DNA of 64,000 nucleotides, taken from Terasakiella magnetica (GTDB lineage Bacteria; Pseudomonadota; Alphaproteobacteria; Rhodospirillales; Magnetospirillaceae). Below are positions 9,047-17,942 of this stretch, piece by piece (the stretch's first letter is position 1; every line of letters begins with the position of its first letter). Both the position numbers and the translations under genes were made by a program. The stretch covers positions 62,001 to 126,000 of the forward strand of contig CACVCF010000112.1 in NCBI GenBank assembly GCA_902729415.1, written 5' to 3'. The notes under the pieces were generated by a model. That model saw only the letters and a program-made list of their open reading frames with translations. It was not told where the DNA came from and made no database searches.

Positions 9047-10243
9047 ATGGAAGATCTGAAGGGGTTGTCGCGCCGGTCTCTGTTGCAGGCCGGTGCCGTG
9101 GCGGCGGTCGGAGCCAGCGGCTTTATTCCCAGCCGTTTCGCCATCGGGGCCAGTGCCAAGGTGAAGGTGGGCTTTCTGTTGCCCTATTCCGGCACCTATG
9201 CCGGCTTGGGCGAAGCCATCACCAACGGCTTCAAGATGGCCATGGCCGAGCATGGCGGCAAACTGGGCGACCGCGAGGTGGAGTTCATCGCGGTGGATGA
9301 CGAGTCCAATCCGGCCAAGGGGCCTGAGAACACCAATAAGCTGGTGACCGGCGAAAATGTTGATTTCGTCGTCGGTCCGGTTCATTCCGGCGTTGCCCTG
9401 GGTATGGTCAAGGTCGTGCGTGAGAGTGGTACCATCGCCGTCATCGCCAATGCCGGTGCCGGTGCCGCCACCGGCCCGCTATGCGCCCCTAACATCTTCC
9501 GTACCTCCTTTACCAATTATCAGGCGTCCTTTCCCATGGGAAAGGTAGCCATGGAGCGTGGCCTGAAGAATGTGGTCACCATGACCTGGAAATATGCCGC
9601 GGGCGAAGAGGCCCTGGCCGGATTCGAGGCCAGCTTCACCAAGTATGGCGGCAAGGTGATCAAGCAGATCATGGTTCCCTTCCCCCAGGAGGAGTTCCAG
9701 GCCAACCTGACCGAAATTGCGTCGCTGAAACCCGACGGGGTGTTCGTGTTCTTCGCCGGGGCGGGAGCCTTGAAATTCGTCAAGGATTACGCCGCCGCCG
9801 GGTTGAAGCCGATCCAGCTGATGGGCTCGGGCTTTCTTACCGACGGAGTTTTGAAGGCTCAGGGCGAGGCGGCTGAGGGTATTCTTACCACTTTGCACTA
9901 TGCCGATGCCCTGGACACGGCCGAGAACAAAACCTTCCGTGCCAATTACGCCAAGGCGTTCGCCAAGGAGGCCGATGTTTACGCGGTTCAAGGCTATGAC
10001 GCCGCCCAATTGCTGCTTCAGGGGATGGGAGCGGTCAAGGGCGATACCGGGGCCAAGGCCGAGCTGATTGCTGCCATGGAAAAGGCGGTGATTAAAAGTC
10101 CGCGCGGGGCCTTCACCCTGTCCAAGGCCCATAACCCGGTGCAGGATTTCTACCTGCGTCAGGTCAAGAATGGCCATGAGGTGGTGCTGAGTGTGGCGGA
10201 AAAGGCCCTGGCTGACCCCGCCACCGGCTGTAAAATGGCGTAG
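9047..10243 (+). CDS. livJ: Branched-chain-type ABC transporter substrate-binding protein
   Basis: A 398-residue periplasmic binding protein of the LivJ/HAAT family. The N-terminus has a twin-arginine signal (LSRRSLLQAGAVAAVGAS, residues about 7-24), then VKVGFLLPYSGTYAGLGEA, the usual start of the mature domain. ATG 9047 is preferred because GGAAGGA lies 8 bases upstream; an upstream start at 9008 would bury the signal. It heads the operon livJ-H-M-G-F followed by a benzoate-CoA ligase. I infer an aromatic acid (benzoate-like) ligand rather than an amino acid. Confidence 0.9.
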   Translation: MEDLKGLSRRSLLQAGAVAAVGASGFIPSRFAIGASAKVKVGFLLPYSGTYAGLGEAITNGFKMAMAEHGGKLGDREVEFIAVDDESNPAKGPENTNKLVTGENVDFVVGPVHSGVALGMVKVVRESGTIAVIANAGAGAATGPLCAPNIFRTSFTNYQASFPMGKVAMERGLKNVVTMTWKYAAGEEALAGFEASFTKYGGKVIKQIMVPFPQEEFQANLTEIASLKPDGVFVFFAGAGALKFVKDYAAAGLKPIQLMGSGFLTDGVLKAQGEAAEGILTTLHYADALDTAENKTFRANYAKAFAKEADVYAVQGYDAAQLLLQGMGAVKGDTGAKAELIAAMEKAVIKSPRGAFTLSKAHNPVQDFYLRQVKNGHEVVLSVAEKALADPATGCKMA

Positions 10244-10308
10244 GATAGAGACCAGAACATGCGCTGGGTGGTGGCGCCCGGCGCATGTTTCTGATGGTGG
10301 GAGCCTTC

Positions 10309-11169
10309 ATGGACGTCTGGTTTTTTCTAATTCAAGTGCTGAATGGCGTGCAATACGGGCTGCTGCTGTTCCTGGTGGCCAGTGGACTGACGCTGATTTT
10401 CGGTATCATGGGCATTATTAATCTGGCCCACGGCGCTTTTTACATGTTGGGGGCTTATCTGGCCTATTGGCTGGCCGGCCTGACCGGAAGCTTTGCCGCC
10501 GCAGTGCTGCTGTCGCTGCCTTTGGCCGCGCTGGTGGGCTATGTCATCGAGGTGCTGCTGGTGCGCACCCTCTATCGCCGGGATCACCTTGATCAGGTGC
10601 TGCTGACCTATGGCCTGATCCTGATCTTTAACGAAGCCCAGCGGGTGCTGTGGGGCAGCGACGTTCACGGTGTTGCGGTTCCGGCGGCTCTGGCCGGGTC
10701 GATCCGGCTGACCGAGACCTTGGCCTATCCCATCTATCGTCTGGCGCTGTCGGCGGTCTGCGCCCTTATCGCCATCGGTCTTTACGTCGTCATCCAGAAG
10801 ACCCGCTTTGGTATGTGGATCCGGGCCGGAGCATCGAACCGCGACATGGTGGCGGCGCTGGGCATCGATGTGAAACTGCTCTATGGCGTGGTGTTCGCGG
10901 CAGGTGCGGCCTTGGCCGGGTTGGCCGGAGCCATTTCGGCCCCCATCACATCGGTGGCGCCGGGCATGGGCGATTCCATTCTCATCCTCTGTTTCGTGGT
11001 GGTGGTGATCGGCGGCGTCGGCTCGGTGAAGGGAGCCTTTCTTGGTGCGCTGCTGATTGGTCTTGCCGATACCTTCGGCAAGGTCTTTGCCCCTGATTTT
11101 GCCAGCTTCACCGTTTATGGCGTCATGGCGGCGGTACTGTTGTGGAAGCCGCGGGGGCTGTTCGCATGA
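10309..11169 (+). CDS. livH: Branched-chain-type ABC permease LivH
   Basis: A 286-residue polytopic permease with about eight hydrophobic segments. It contains LTLIFGIMGIINLAHGAFYM (residues about 26-45), the hallmark of LivH. GGGAG lies 5 bases before ATG 10309; ATG 10285 is an in-frame alternative that adds 8 residues. The stop overlaps the livM start (ATGA), showing translational coupling. It forms the inner-membrane channel with LivM. Confidence 0.92.
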   Translation: MDVWFFLIQVLNGVQYGLLLFLVASGLTLIFGIMGIINLAHGAFYMLGAYLAYWLAGLTGSFAAAVLLSLPLAALVGYVIEVLLVRTLYRRDHLDQVLLTYGLILIFNEAQRVLWGSDVHGVAVPAALAGSIRLTETLAYPIYRLALSAVCALIAIGLYVVIQKTRFGMWIRAGASNRDMVAALGIDVKLLYGVVFAAGAALAGLAGAISAPITSVAPGMGDSILILCFVVVVIGGVGSVKGAFLGALLIGLADTFGKVFAPDFASFTVYGVMAAVLLWKPRGLFA

Positions 11170-12371
11170 CCACCGCTTTGCCGCGGCCTCTGGTGCTTAT
11201 TCTGCTGGCGTTGTTGCTGGTGTTGGGGCTGTTTCCGTTGTGGGGCAAGCTGGTCTTCGCTACCAAGTACACCTTCTTTCTGCAAAAGCTGACCGGCATC
11301 ATGATCCTGGCGGTGCTGGCCATGAGCCTCGATCTGCTGGTGGGGGTCGCCGGGCTGGTCAGCCTGGGCCATGCCGCCTTCTTCGGTCTGGGCGGCTATA
11401 TGCTGGCGCTGATGTCGCCGCAATACGAGGCCGCCAATCTGTGGGTGGTGCTGCCCCTGGCCATCGCCGCGGTGGGCTTTGCCGCTCTGATCGTGGGGGT
11501 GCTATCCATCCGCACCTCGGGCATCTATTTCATCATGGTGACTCTGGCCTTCGGGCAGATGGGCTTTTACTTCTTCAACGATTCGAAGTTGGCGGGAGGC
11601 TCGGACGGGGCCTACATCTATGTCAAGCCGACGGTCAGCGCCTTTGGCGTCACCCTGGTGGACCTCGACAGCAAACTGGCCTTTTTCTATGTGGTGCTGG
11701 GCGTGCTGGTGGGCAGTTATCTGTTGCTTCGGATGGTTCTGGCCTCGCCGTTCGGGCGGGTGGTCGGCGCCATCGGTGTCAACGAGAACCGGGTGAGGGG
11801 GCTGGGCTTCAATCCCATGCTCTATAAGCTGGCGGCTTTCACCCTGGCCGGAATGCTGGCCGGACTGGCCGGGTTCTTGGCCGCGGTCCAGTATGGCTTC
11901 GTCAATCCTGCCATGCTGGGCTGGCATCAGTCAGGCCATGTACTGGTGATGGTGATCCTGGGAGGGATGGGGACGCTGTTTGGACCGGTCCTGGGAGCCT
12001 TCGTGTTGGAGATCGCCCAACTGGGCTTTGAGAGTCTGACTGATCACTGGCTGTTGCTGATGGGCGGCATGGTGATCGCCATCGTGCTGGTTCTGCCCAA
12101 GGGCATTGCCGGGCTCCTGATCGCGTGGACAGGCCCCCGCCCGGCGTCTGAGGGGCATGACCCGAGCGAGCCTTGCGAGCGCGGCGCCATTGCGGCGCCC
12201 GGAGCGTCAGCGAAGGAGCCAAGGGGCACGGATGTGACCCGCCCGGCGTCTGAGGGGCATGACCCGAGTGAGCCTTGCGAGCGCGGCGCCATTGCGGCGC
12301 CCGGAGCGTCAGCGAAGGAGCCAAGGGGCACGGATGTGACCCGCCCGGCGTCTGAGGGGCATGAACAATGA
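11166..12371 (+). CDS. livM: Branched-chain-type ABC permease LivM with repeated C-terminal tail
   Basis: A 401-residue permease. Residues 1 to about 322 are an ordinary LivM with about ten membrane segments, including LDLLVGVAGLVSLGHAAFFG. The last about 77 residues are a hydrophilic tail encoded by a 102-bp tandem repeat (2.25 copies). One 34-residue unit runs from about RPASEGHDPSEPCERGAI to the next RPASEG. The tail is not part of normal LivM and adds two cysteines. It overlaps livH and livG by ATGA at both ends, so the repeat has preserved frame and coupling. Confidence 0.9.
   Translation: MTTALPRPLVLILLALLLVLGLFPLWGKLVFATKYTFFLQKLTGIMILAVLAMSLDLLVGVAGLVSLGHAAFFGLGGYMLALMSPQYEAANLWVVLPLAIAAVGFAALIVGVLSIRTSGIYFIMVTLAFGQMGFYFFNDSKLAGGSDGAYIYVKPTVSAFGVTLVDLDSKLAFFYVVLGVLVGSYLLLRMVLASPFGRVVGAIGVNENRVRGLGFNPMLYKLAAFTLAGMLAGLAGFLAAVQYGFVNPAMLGWHQSGHVLVMVILGGMGTLFGPVLGAFVLEIAQLGFESLTDHWLLLMGGMVIAIVLVLPKGIAGLLIAWTGPRPASEGHDPSEPCERGAIAAPGASAKEPRGTDVTRPASEGHDPSEPCERGAIAAPGASAKEPRGTDVTRPASEGHEQ
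12136..12364 (+). repeat. 102-bp tandem repeat inside the 3' end of livM, 2.25 copies
   Basis: Copies begin at 12136, 12238 and 12340. The first two are full-length and differ at a single base that I can see (gcgag versus gtgag). The third is cut after 25 bases. Each unit contains the perfect inverted repeat GGCGCC-attgc-GGCGCC, so the RNA can form strong hairpins. As 102 is divisible by 3, expansion or contraction keeps the livM frame. The near identity indicates recent duplication or frequent homogenisation. Confidence 0.95.
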
Positions 12372-13123
12372 CTCCCCTGCTGGAAACCCGTGGTCTCAGC
12401 AAAAGCTTTGGCGGTCTGGTGGCGGTCAATGCGGTCTCGCTTTGCTTTAACGAGCGCGAAGCCCACGCCATCATCGGTCCCAACGGTGCGGGCAAGAGCA
12501 CGTTCGTCAATCTGCTGACGGGCCATCTGCCCCATTCCGACGGCCATGTGCTGCTCAATGGCGCCGATATCGCCGGGTTGGCTGCGCACAAGGTCTCGCG
12601 CCTGGGGATCGGGCGCTCGTACCAGAAGACCAATGTCTTTCCCAGCTTCACCGTGTTCGAGAACTGCCGTCTGGCGGCGCAGTCGCGGTTGCCCACCTCC
12701 ATGCGCTTCTTCCGGCCCGCCTCGGCCTATGCGGAGGTATCCGAGCGGGCGGCGGCGGCTCTGGCGGCGGCGGGGCTGTCGGGCCGCGCCGGGCGTATCG
12801 CCGGAACCATGGCCTATGGCGAGCAGCGCCAGTTGGAGATCGCCATGGTACTGGCGACCGAACCCCGGATACTGGTTCTGGATGAACCGTTGGCGGGCAT
12901 GGGCCGAGAGGAATCCGAGGCCATGGTCGCTTTGCTGAAAGATCTGGCCCGGCGCTATACCCTGATTCTAATCGAGCATGACATGGATGCGGTCTTCGCC
13001 ATCGCCCAGGTGTTATCGGTGATGGTCAACGGCACCTTGCTGGAGACCGGGCCGGTGGAGCAGATCCGCGCCAGCCGGGCGGTACAGGACGCCTATCTGG
13101 GTGACGGGGCGGAGGCGTATTGA
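12368..13123 (+). CDS. livG: Branched-chain-type ABC ATPase LivG
   Basis: A 251-residue ABC ATPase with Walker A GPNGAGKST (residues about 38-46), signature MAYGEQRQLEIA and Walker B ILVLDEP. It energises the LivHM permease together with LivF. The ATG overlaps the livM stop and its own TGA overlaps the livF ATG (TGATG), so the genes are translated in series. Confidence 0.94.
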   Translation: MTPLLETRGLSKSFGGLVAVNAVSLCFNEREAHAIIGPNGAGKSTFVNLLTGHLPHSDGHVLLNGADIAGLAAHKVSRLGIGRSYQKTNVFPSFTVFENCRLAAQSRLPTSMRFFRPASAYAEVSERAAAALAAAGLSGRAGRIAGTMAYGEQRQLEIAMVLATEPRILVLDEPLAGMGREESEAMVALLKDLARRYTLILIEHDMDAVFAIAQVLSVMVNGTLLETGPVEQIRASRAVQDAYLGDGAEAY

Positions 13124-13833
13124 TGTCGGCCTTCCTGTCCGCCACCGGCATTCACACCTTCTACGGCGCCAGCCATGTACTGCACGGCGTTGATTTCCAC
13201 GTCGATGCGGGTGAGACCGTGGCGCTGATGGGCCGTAACGGCATGGGCAAGTCGACCTTGCTGAAAAGCCTGCTCGGCATCGTTTCACCCCGCACGGGTA
13301 AGGTAACGGTCAATGGCCGTGTGGTGGGGAGGTTGGAAACTTCGGCCATCATCCGTCTTGGTATCGCTTATGTGCCCGAGGGCCGCGGTATGTTTCATAA
13401 TCTCAGTGTCCGCGAGCATCTGGTGATGGCGGCTCGGGCCGGGATCGATGGCAAGCGCGACTGGACCTACGAGCGGGTGCTCGATACCTTTCCCCGTCTG
13501 GCCGAGCGTCTGGATAATCTCGGCACCCATCTGTCAGGGGGCGAGCAGCAGATGCTGTCCATTGGCCGCGCCCTGATGACCAATCCCCGGCTGCTGATCC
13601 TGGACGAAGCCACCGAGGGATTGGCGCCGCTGATTCGCCGTGAAATCTGGCGTACAGTGCGCACTATCAAGGCGACGGGTATCGCCAGTATCATCGTGGA
13701 CAAGAATGTTGGGGTTCTTCTGGACCTTGCCGATCGCCATATCATCCTGGTCAAGGGTGAGGTGGTCTATGACGGCGGGCCAGAGGCCTTGAAGGCCGAT
13801 AAAACTATTCTGGAACGCCATATCGGCCTTTAG
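13123..13833 (+). CDS. livF: Branched-chain-type ABC ATPase LivF
   Basis: A 236-residue ABC ATPase with Walker A GRNGMGKST, signature HLSGGEQQMLSIGRAL and Walker B LLILDEATEGLAP, as in LivF. The second residue of the Walker A motif is R, common in LivF. ATG 13123 overlaps the livG stop. An 87-base AT-rich gap separates it from the benzoate-CoA ligase gene, which is likely in the same operon. Confidence 0.94.
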   Translation: MSAFLSATGIHTFYGASHVLHGVDFHVDAGETVALMGRNGMGKSTLLKSLLGIVSPRTGKVTVNGRVVGRLETSAIIRLGIAYVPEGRGMFHNLSVREHLVMAARAGIDGKRDWTYERVLDTFPRLAERLDNLGTHLSGGEQQMLSIGRALMTNPRLLILDEATEGLAPLIRREIWRTVRTIKATGIASIIVDKNVGVLLDLADRHIILVKGEVVYDGGPEALKADKTILERHIGL

Positions 13834-13920
13834 GATCTAGACAAATAAAAGATAAATAATAAAAAAAGATGGCGCAAGAGAGCAAAGCAGGCGCCGCGAA
13901 TAGAGGAAGGAGAGAACATT

Positions 13921-15501
13921 ATGACTGCGACCGGTTCCGAGCATGTGCTCGATATTCCGCGTGATTACAACGCCGCTACCTGGTTCATCGATCGCCATCT
14001 CAAGGAAGGGCGCGGCGACAAGGTGGCTTTTATCGATGCCGACGGACGTCACACCTATAGCCAACTGGCCGAAAAGGTGAACCGGGCGGGCAACGCGCTG
14101 AAGTCGCTGGGCCTGCACATGGAAAACCGGGTCGCCATGATCCTGCTCGACACGGTGGATTTTCCCACGGTGTTCTGGGGCGCCATCAAGGCCGGGATCG
14201 TGCCCATTCCGCTCAACACCCTGCTGACCACCGGCGATTACGGCTATATGCTGTCGGATTCCCGCGCCCGTGTTCTGGTGATCAGCGAGGAGCTGTTCGA
14301 TAAGGTTGAGCCCATCCTTCCTGATCTGCCGCTGCTGGAAAAGGTGGTGATTTCGGGTAAGAATGGCCACGGTCATCTTCTGCTCTCCGATCTGCTGGCC
14401 AAGGCCGAGACTAAGCTGAAGACTGCCGAGACCACCCGCGATGACGTGGCGTTCTGGCTGTATTCCTCGGGCTCTACCGGCGCTCCCAAAGGGGCTTTGC
14501 ATCTTCAGCGCGACTTGCCCGCCACTGCAGTCCATTACGGTCAGCAGGTGTTGGGCATCCGCGAGGATGACATCACCTTCTCGGCGGCCAAGCTGTTCTT
14601 TGCCTATGGCCTGGGCAACGGCATGACGTTCTCTTTGCATGTAGGCGCCACCACCGTGCTGCTGAAGGATCGCCCAACGCCTGAGGCGGTGATCAAGGTG
14701 CTGAAGGATCATCAGCCCACCATCTTCTATGGTGTTCCCACCCTTTACGGCACCATCCTGGCCGACCCGCAATATAACCGGGCCAGCGCTTCGACGGCTT
14801 TGCGCGTTTGTGTCTCTGCGGGCGAGGCCCTGCCCGAGGATGTGGGCCGCCGCTGGGAGGAGCGGTTCGGCGCCGCCATTCTGGACGGCCTCGGCTCAAC
14901 CGAAATGCTGCACATCTTCTTGTCCAACCGCCATGGTGAGGTCCGTTATGGCACCTCGGGCAAGGCGGTGCCCGGCTATGATCTGCGCATCGTCGCCGAT
15001 GACGGCCACGAAGTGCCTCGGGGCGAACTGGGCGAGTTGGTGGTGCGTGGCCCTTCCTCGGCTACGTCCTACTGGAACCAGCGCGAGAAGTCGCTGAAGA
15101 CCTTCCGGGGCGAGTGGACGCATACCGGCGATAAGTATTTCGTCGATGATGACGGCTACTACCGTTATGCCGGCCGTGGCGACGACATGCTGAAGGTTGG
15201 CGGCATCTGGGTGTCGCCGTTCGAGGTCGAAGCGGCGCTGATCTCTCACGAAAAGGTGCTGGAGGCGGCGGTGATCGGCGAGGCTGACCATGAAGGGCTG
15301 GTCAAGCCCAAAGCCTTCGTGGTCCTGGCTCCTGGCGAGACCGGCAGCGAGGTGCTGGAGGAAGAGCTCCAGGCCTACGTCAAGGCCAAGCTGGCGCCCT
15401 ACAAGTATCCGCGGTGGATCGAGTTCGTCGAAGCCCTGCCTAAGACCGCAACCGGCAAAATTCAGCGCTTCAAGCTGCGCGGCGGCGCTATGCAGATGTA
15501 A
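13921..15501 (+). CDS. bclA: Benzoate-CoA ligase family enzyme
   Basis: A 526-residue ANL-superfamily enzyme that would activate benzoate or a related aromatic acid to its CoA thioester using ATP. The AMP-binding loop YSSGSTGAPKGALH is at residues about 180-193 and the C-terminal catalytic lysine motif KTATGKIQR at about 510. The N-terminus (YNAATWFIDRHLKEGRGDK) matches benzoate-CoA ligases. The strong Shine-Dalgarno GGAAGGAGA lies before the ATG. Genetic linkage with the Liv transporter indicates uptake coupled to activation. 4-hydroxybenzoate or cyclohexane carboxylate ligase activity is possible. Confidence 0.9.
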   Translation: MTATGSEHVLDIPRDYNAATWFIDRHLKEGRGDKVAFIDADGRHTYSQLAEKVNRAGNALKSLGLHMENRVAMILLDTVDFPTVFWGAIKAGIVPIPLNTLLTTGDYGYMLSDSRARVLVISEELFDKVEPILPDLPLLEKVVISGKNGHGHLLLSDLLAKAETKLKTAETTRDDVAFWLYSSGSTGAPKGALHLQRDLPATAVHYGQQVLGIREDDITFSAAKLFFAYGLGNGMTFSLHVGATTVLLKDRPTPEAVIKVLKDHQPTIFYGVPTLYGTILADPQYNRASASTALRVCVSAGEALPEDVGRRWEERFGAAILDGLGSTEMLHIFLSNRHGEVRYGTSGKAVPGYDLRIVADDGHEVPRGELGELVVRGPSSATSYWNQREKSLKTFRGEWTHTGDKYFVDDDGYYRYAGRGDDMLKVGGIWVSPFEVEAALISHEKVLEAAVIGEADHEGLVKPKAFVVLAPGETGSEVLEEELQAYVKAKLAPYKYPRWIEFVEALPKTATGKIQRFKLRGGAMQM

Positions 15502-15511
15502 GAGCAGGCTG

Positions 15512-15551
15512 GTGCCCCTTCCTCTCCTCATAAAGGGGGGGGGAGGGGCAC
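15512..15551. terminator. G/C hairpin after the benzoate-CoA ligase gene
   Basis: GTGCCCC (15512-15518) pairs with GGGGCAC (15545-15551), and the stem can be extended inward by TTCC/GGAG with one wobble. There is no T-run after it, so it may be a processing or stability hairpin rather than a true Rho-independent terminator. Confidence 0.5.
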
Positions 15552-15621
15552 ACCCTCTCGACATTCCCTCTTAACCGTCCGACACTATCCTTCTCGATTT
15601 CATTGGGGAGGCCGTTCGGCC

Positions 15622-16437
15622 ATGAAGAAACTGCTTGTTATTGGTGGTGTCGCTCTGACCGTCATCGTCGGCGGAGTGGTGTTTCTGCTTTCGACGGCGG
15701 ATACCTTCATCAAGAAGATCATCGAGGATGTGGGAAGCCAGGCGGCGGGGGTGAAAGTCTCGGTGGGAGCGGTCAAGATCTCGCTGTCCGACGGCAAGGG
15801 CACTATTTCCGGTCTTACCGTGGCCAATCCGCCGGGATTTTCCAATGATCCCGCCTTCAAGCTGGGTGAGATCAGCCTGACGCTGGACACCGGCTCACTT
15901 ACCAAGAATCCCATCGTCGTTAAGGAAATCCTGGTGGCCGCACCCGCCGTAGCTTACGAACTGGGCTCGGGCGGCAGCAATCTCGACGTGCTGCAAAAGA
16001 ATGTTCAGGCCTTTGCCGCCAAGCAGGGTGGCGGTAAAACGGCTGACAAATCCTCCGAAAAGTCGGCCGAGAAGCCCGCTGCCGACAAGGGGGGAGAGGC
16101 TAAGAAGCTGGTGATCGACCGTCTTGCCATCACTGGTGGTCAGGTCAAGCTGGCGGCAGGGGGGATTCCCGGCGCCAACACCACCGCCAAGCTGGGCGAT
16201 ATCGTCCTGACCGGTATCGGCAAGGATTCCGGCGGCGCCAGTGCTGCCCAGGTGGCTCAGAAGGTGTTGGATTCCCTGGTCAACGGCGCCATCAGGTCAG
16301 GCGCCAGCCTCAGCAATATGGTTGGCACTATGGCTGACAAGGCCAAGACCATGGTTCCCGGCGATATGGCCGACAAGGCCAAGGCCTTGATCCCCGGCGA
16401 TGCCGCCGGTGCTGTGAAGGGCCTGCTTGGGAAGTAG
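15622..16437 (+). CDS. AsmA-like membrane-anchored protein
   Basis: A 271-residue protein with an N-terminal signal anchor (residues about 4-22) and a periplasmic body. The segment GVKVSVGAVKISLSDGKGTI followed by VANPPGF resembles the N-terminal repeat of AsmA-family or similar lipid-transport proteins. A K/S/E-rich linker lies at residues about 136-160, and the C-terminus has three near repeats of MADKAKxMVPGD type (about residues 233-262). Function unknown. The gene is preceded by GGGAGG and stands alone, ending just before the terminator at 16447. Confidence 0.72.
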   Translation: MKKLLVIGGVALTVIVGGVVFLLSTADTFIKKIIEDVGSQAAGVKVSVGAVKISLSDGKGTISGLTVANPPGFSNDPAFKLGEISLTLDTGSLTKNPIVVKEILVAAPAVAYELGSGGSNLDVLQKNVQAFAAKQGGGKTADKSSEKSAEKPAADKGGEAKKLVIDRLAITGGQVKLAAGGIPGANTTAKLGDIVLTGIGKDSGGASAAQVAQKVLDSLVNGAIRSGASLSNMVGTMADKAKTMVPGDMADKAKALIPGDAAGAVKGLLGK

Positions 16438-16440
16438 TCG

Positions 16441-16477
16441 AAAAAAGAGGGCGGGAGGCCTTTGGCCTTCCGCCCTC
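16441..16477 (-). terminator. Rho-independent terminator of the rnf operon
   Basis: A 14-bp stem (16447-16460 with 16464-16477, one G-U pair) with a 3-base loop. On the minus strand it is followed by six T, as required for intrinsic termination of the operon ending at 16492. The hairpin may also serve the plus-strand gene ending at 16437. Confidence 0.85.
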
Positions 16478-16491
16478 TGCATCGTCTTTGA

Positions 16492-16905
16492 TTAGAACTC
16501 TGCCGTAACCTTGGCGCGCAGCTCGCGGGCGCGGGGGCTGTCGGGGTCGAGCAGGTCGCCGCCGCTGGCGGGGCGCAGCGCCTGGGCCACCTCGTCCAGG
16601 CATTGGGCGTTGCGCTGCTCGAAGGTGTCGAGATGCCACACCGAATTGCGGTTCTCGGCGGCCAGCATCAGCCCTTCGGTGTGGATGGCGTTGGCCTCGG
16701 ACAGCAGGCGGGCGGCGGTGGCGGCGTGACGGGCCGGGGCGGTGATAGCGGTCATGGCCGCTGCCTGGGCCGAGGTCCCCGAACGGTCGTTGCCCTTGAG
16801 CCAGGCATGAGCCCAGACCTTCCACGACTCCGATGTCTCCTGATCCAGGGCGTAGAGCGCGGCAAAGGCGACGGCCTGGGTGATGGTCAGTTCATCGGTG
16901 CTCAT
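16492..16905 (-). CDS. Unrecognised small protein, last gene of the rnf operon
   Basis: A 137-residue soluble, alanine-rich helical protein that I do not recognise. Its ATG lies within the overlap with the end of rnfH (4 bases), so it is translationally coupled to the Rnf genes and lies just before the operon terminator. It has a single cysteine and no metal motif. The context suggests a role linked to Rnf function or to the pathway Rnf feeds, but nothing in the sequence shows this. Confidence 0.75.
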   Translation of the reverse strand: MSTDELTITQAVAFAALYALDQETSESWKVWAHAWLKGNDRSGTSAQAAAMTAITAPARHAATAARLLSEANAIHTEGLMLAAENRNSVWHLDTFEQRNAQCLDEVAQALRPASGGDLLDPDSPRARELRAKVTAEF

Positions 16906-17192
16906 GACGAGGCTCCTTCCGGTGCGCCGTCCTTGGCGGCACGGCGCTTCACCGTCTTGGGGTCGGCGGTAATGGGGCGGTAGATCTCGATGCGCGCCCC
17001 TTCTTCGAGCACGGTGTCCAAGGTGGTGGACTTGCCGAAGATGCCGACCTTCTGCTGTTCCAGATTGATCTCCGGGAATTGGTGCAGAATCCCCGACTTC
17101 TCGATGGCGCCCCGGACGGTCGTGCCATCGGGAACGTCGATACTCAGCCAGGACTGGCGGGCGGGGATGGCGTAGACGACTCCAACCTTCAT
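16902..17192 (-). CDS. rnfH: RnfH-family protein (UPF0125)
   Basis: A 96-residue protein with the beta-grasp RnfH/UPF0125 signature: KVGVVYAIPARQSWLSIDVP at the start, then a segment KVGIFGKSTTLDTVLEEGAR and the ending RIEIYRPITADPKTVKRRAA. RnfH accompanies Rnf operons, though its role in the complex is not settled. It follows rnfE after about 75 bases and overlaps the next gene. Confidence 0.92.
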   Translation of the reverse strand: MKVGVVYAIPARQSWLSIDVPDGTTVRGAIEKSGILHQFPEINLEQQKVGIFGKSTTLDTVLEEGARIEIYRPITADPKTVKRRAAKDGAPEGASS

Positions 17193-17267
17193 GGTCCTGT
17201 TCCTTCTTGGTACCGGCGAGCCCCTGACGTGACTCGCCTTATTGTCCTCAAGCGCCGGGCGCCGGTA

Positions 17268-17942
17268 TTAAACGCTGTGGGCACCGGCCATCTTGATCTG
17301 CTTGCCGCTGGCAAGATCGATCATGCGCTTGGCCACCACCATCAACCCGGCCACCAGGAAGCCGCCTGGCGGCAGGATCAGCACCAGAATGCCCCAATCG
17401 GCGGGCATGATCCGCATTTCCAGGAAGGTGAAGGCCGGTCCCAGCAGCAAGGCGGCGTCGGCGAACAAGGTGCCCTGGCCGATGATCTCGCGCACGGCGC
17501 CGATGGCGGTCAGGGCGAAGGTGAAGCCCAGGCCCATGAACAGGCCGTCCAGCAGCGACGGCAGAACCTTCTCCTTGGCGGCGAAGGCTTCCAGACGGGC
17601 CAGCGGCAGGCAGTTGGAGACGATCAGCGGGATGAACAGGCCCAGCACCTTGTAAAGCTCGTGCATCCAGGCATTCATCACCAGATCGACGAACGTCACG
17701 TTGGCGGCGACGATCAGGATATAGACCGGAATACGCACCTCGTGGGTGACGTAATTGCGGAACATGGCCACCATCAGGTTGGAGGCCGCCATCACCGCCG
17801 CCGTAGCCAGGCCCATGCCAAAGCCGTTGGTGGCCGTGCCGGTCATGGCCATGGTCGGGCACATACCCAGCAGCATGCACAGCACACCGTTGTTTTCCCA
17901 CAATCCGTCCTTGACGATCTGTCCGTAGCTTGCAGACATCAC
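17268..17942 (-). CDS. rnfE: Rnf complex subunit RnfE
   Basis: A 224-residue, six-helix membrane subunit of the ion-translocating ferredoxin:NAD oxidoreductase. It contains LGMCPTMAMTGTATNGFGMG (residues about 26-45), including the helix cysteine conserved in RnfA/RnfE/NqrDE, and a C-terminal EMRIMPADWGILVLILPPGG. It overlaps the rnfG stop by 4 bases. Confidence 0.95.
   Translation of the reverse strand: MMSASYGQIVKDGLWENNGVLCMLLGMCPTMAMTGTATNGFGMGLATAAVMAASNLMVAMFRNYVTHEVRIPVYILIVAANVTFVDLVMNAWMHELYKVLGLFIPLIVSNCLPLARLEAFAAKEKVLPSLLDGLFMGLGFTFALTAIGAVREIIGQGTLFADAALLLGPAFTFLEMRIMPADWGILVLILPPGGFLVAGLMVVAKRMIDLASGKQIKMAGAHSV

Noticed and set aside
12136..12364. CRISPR-like or satellite array
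   Set aside because: The 102-bp copies are contiguous without unique spacers and lie within a coding frame, so this is a tandem repeat and not a CRISPR array.
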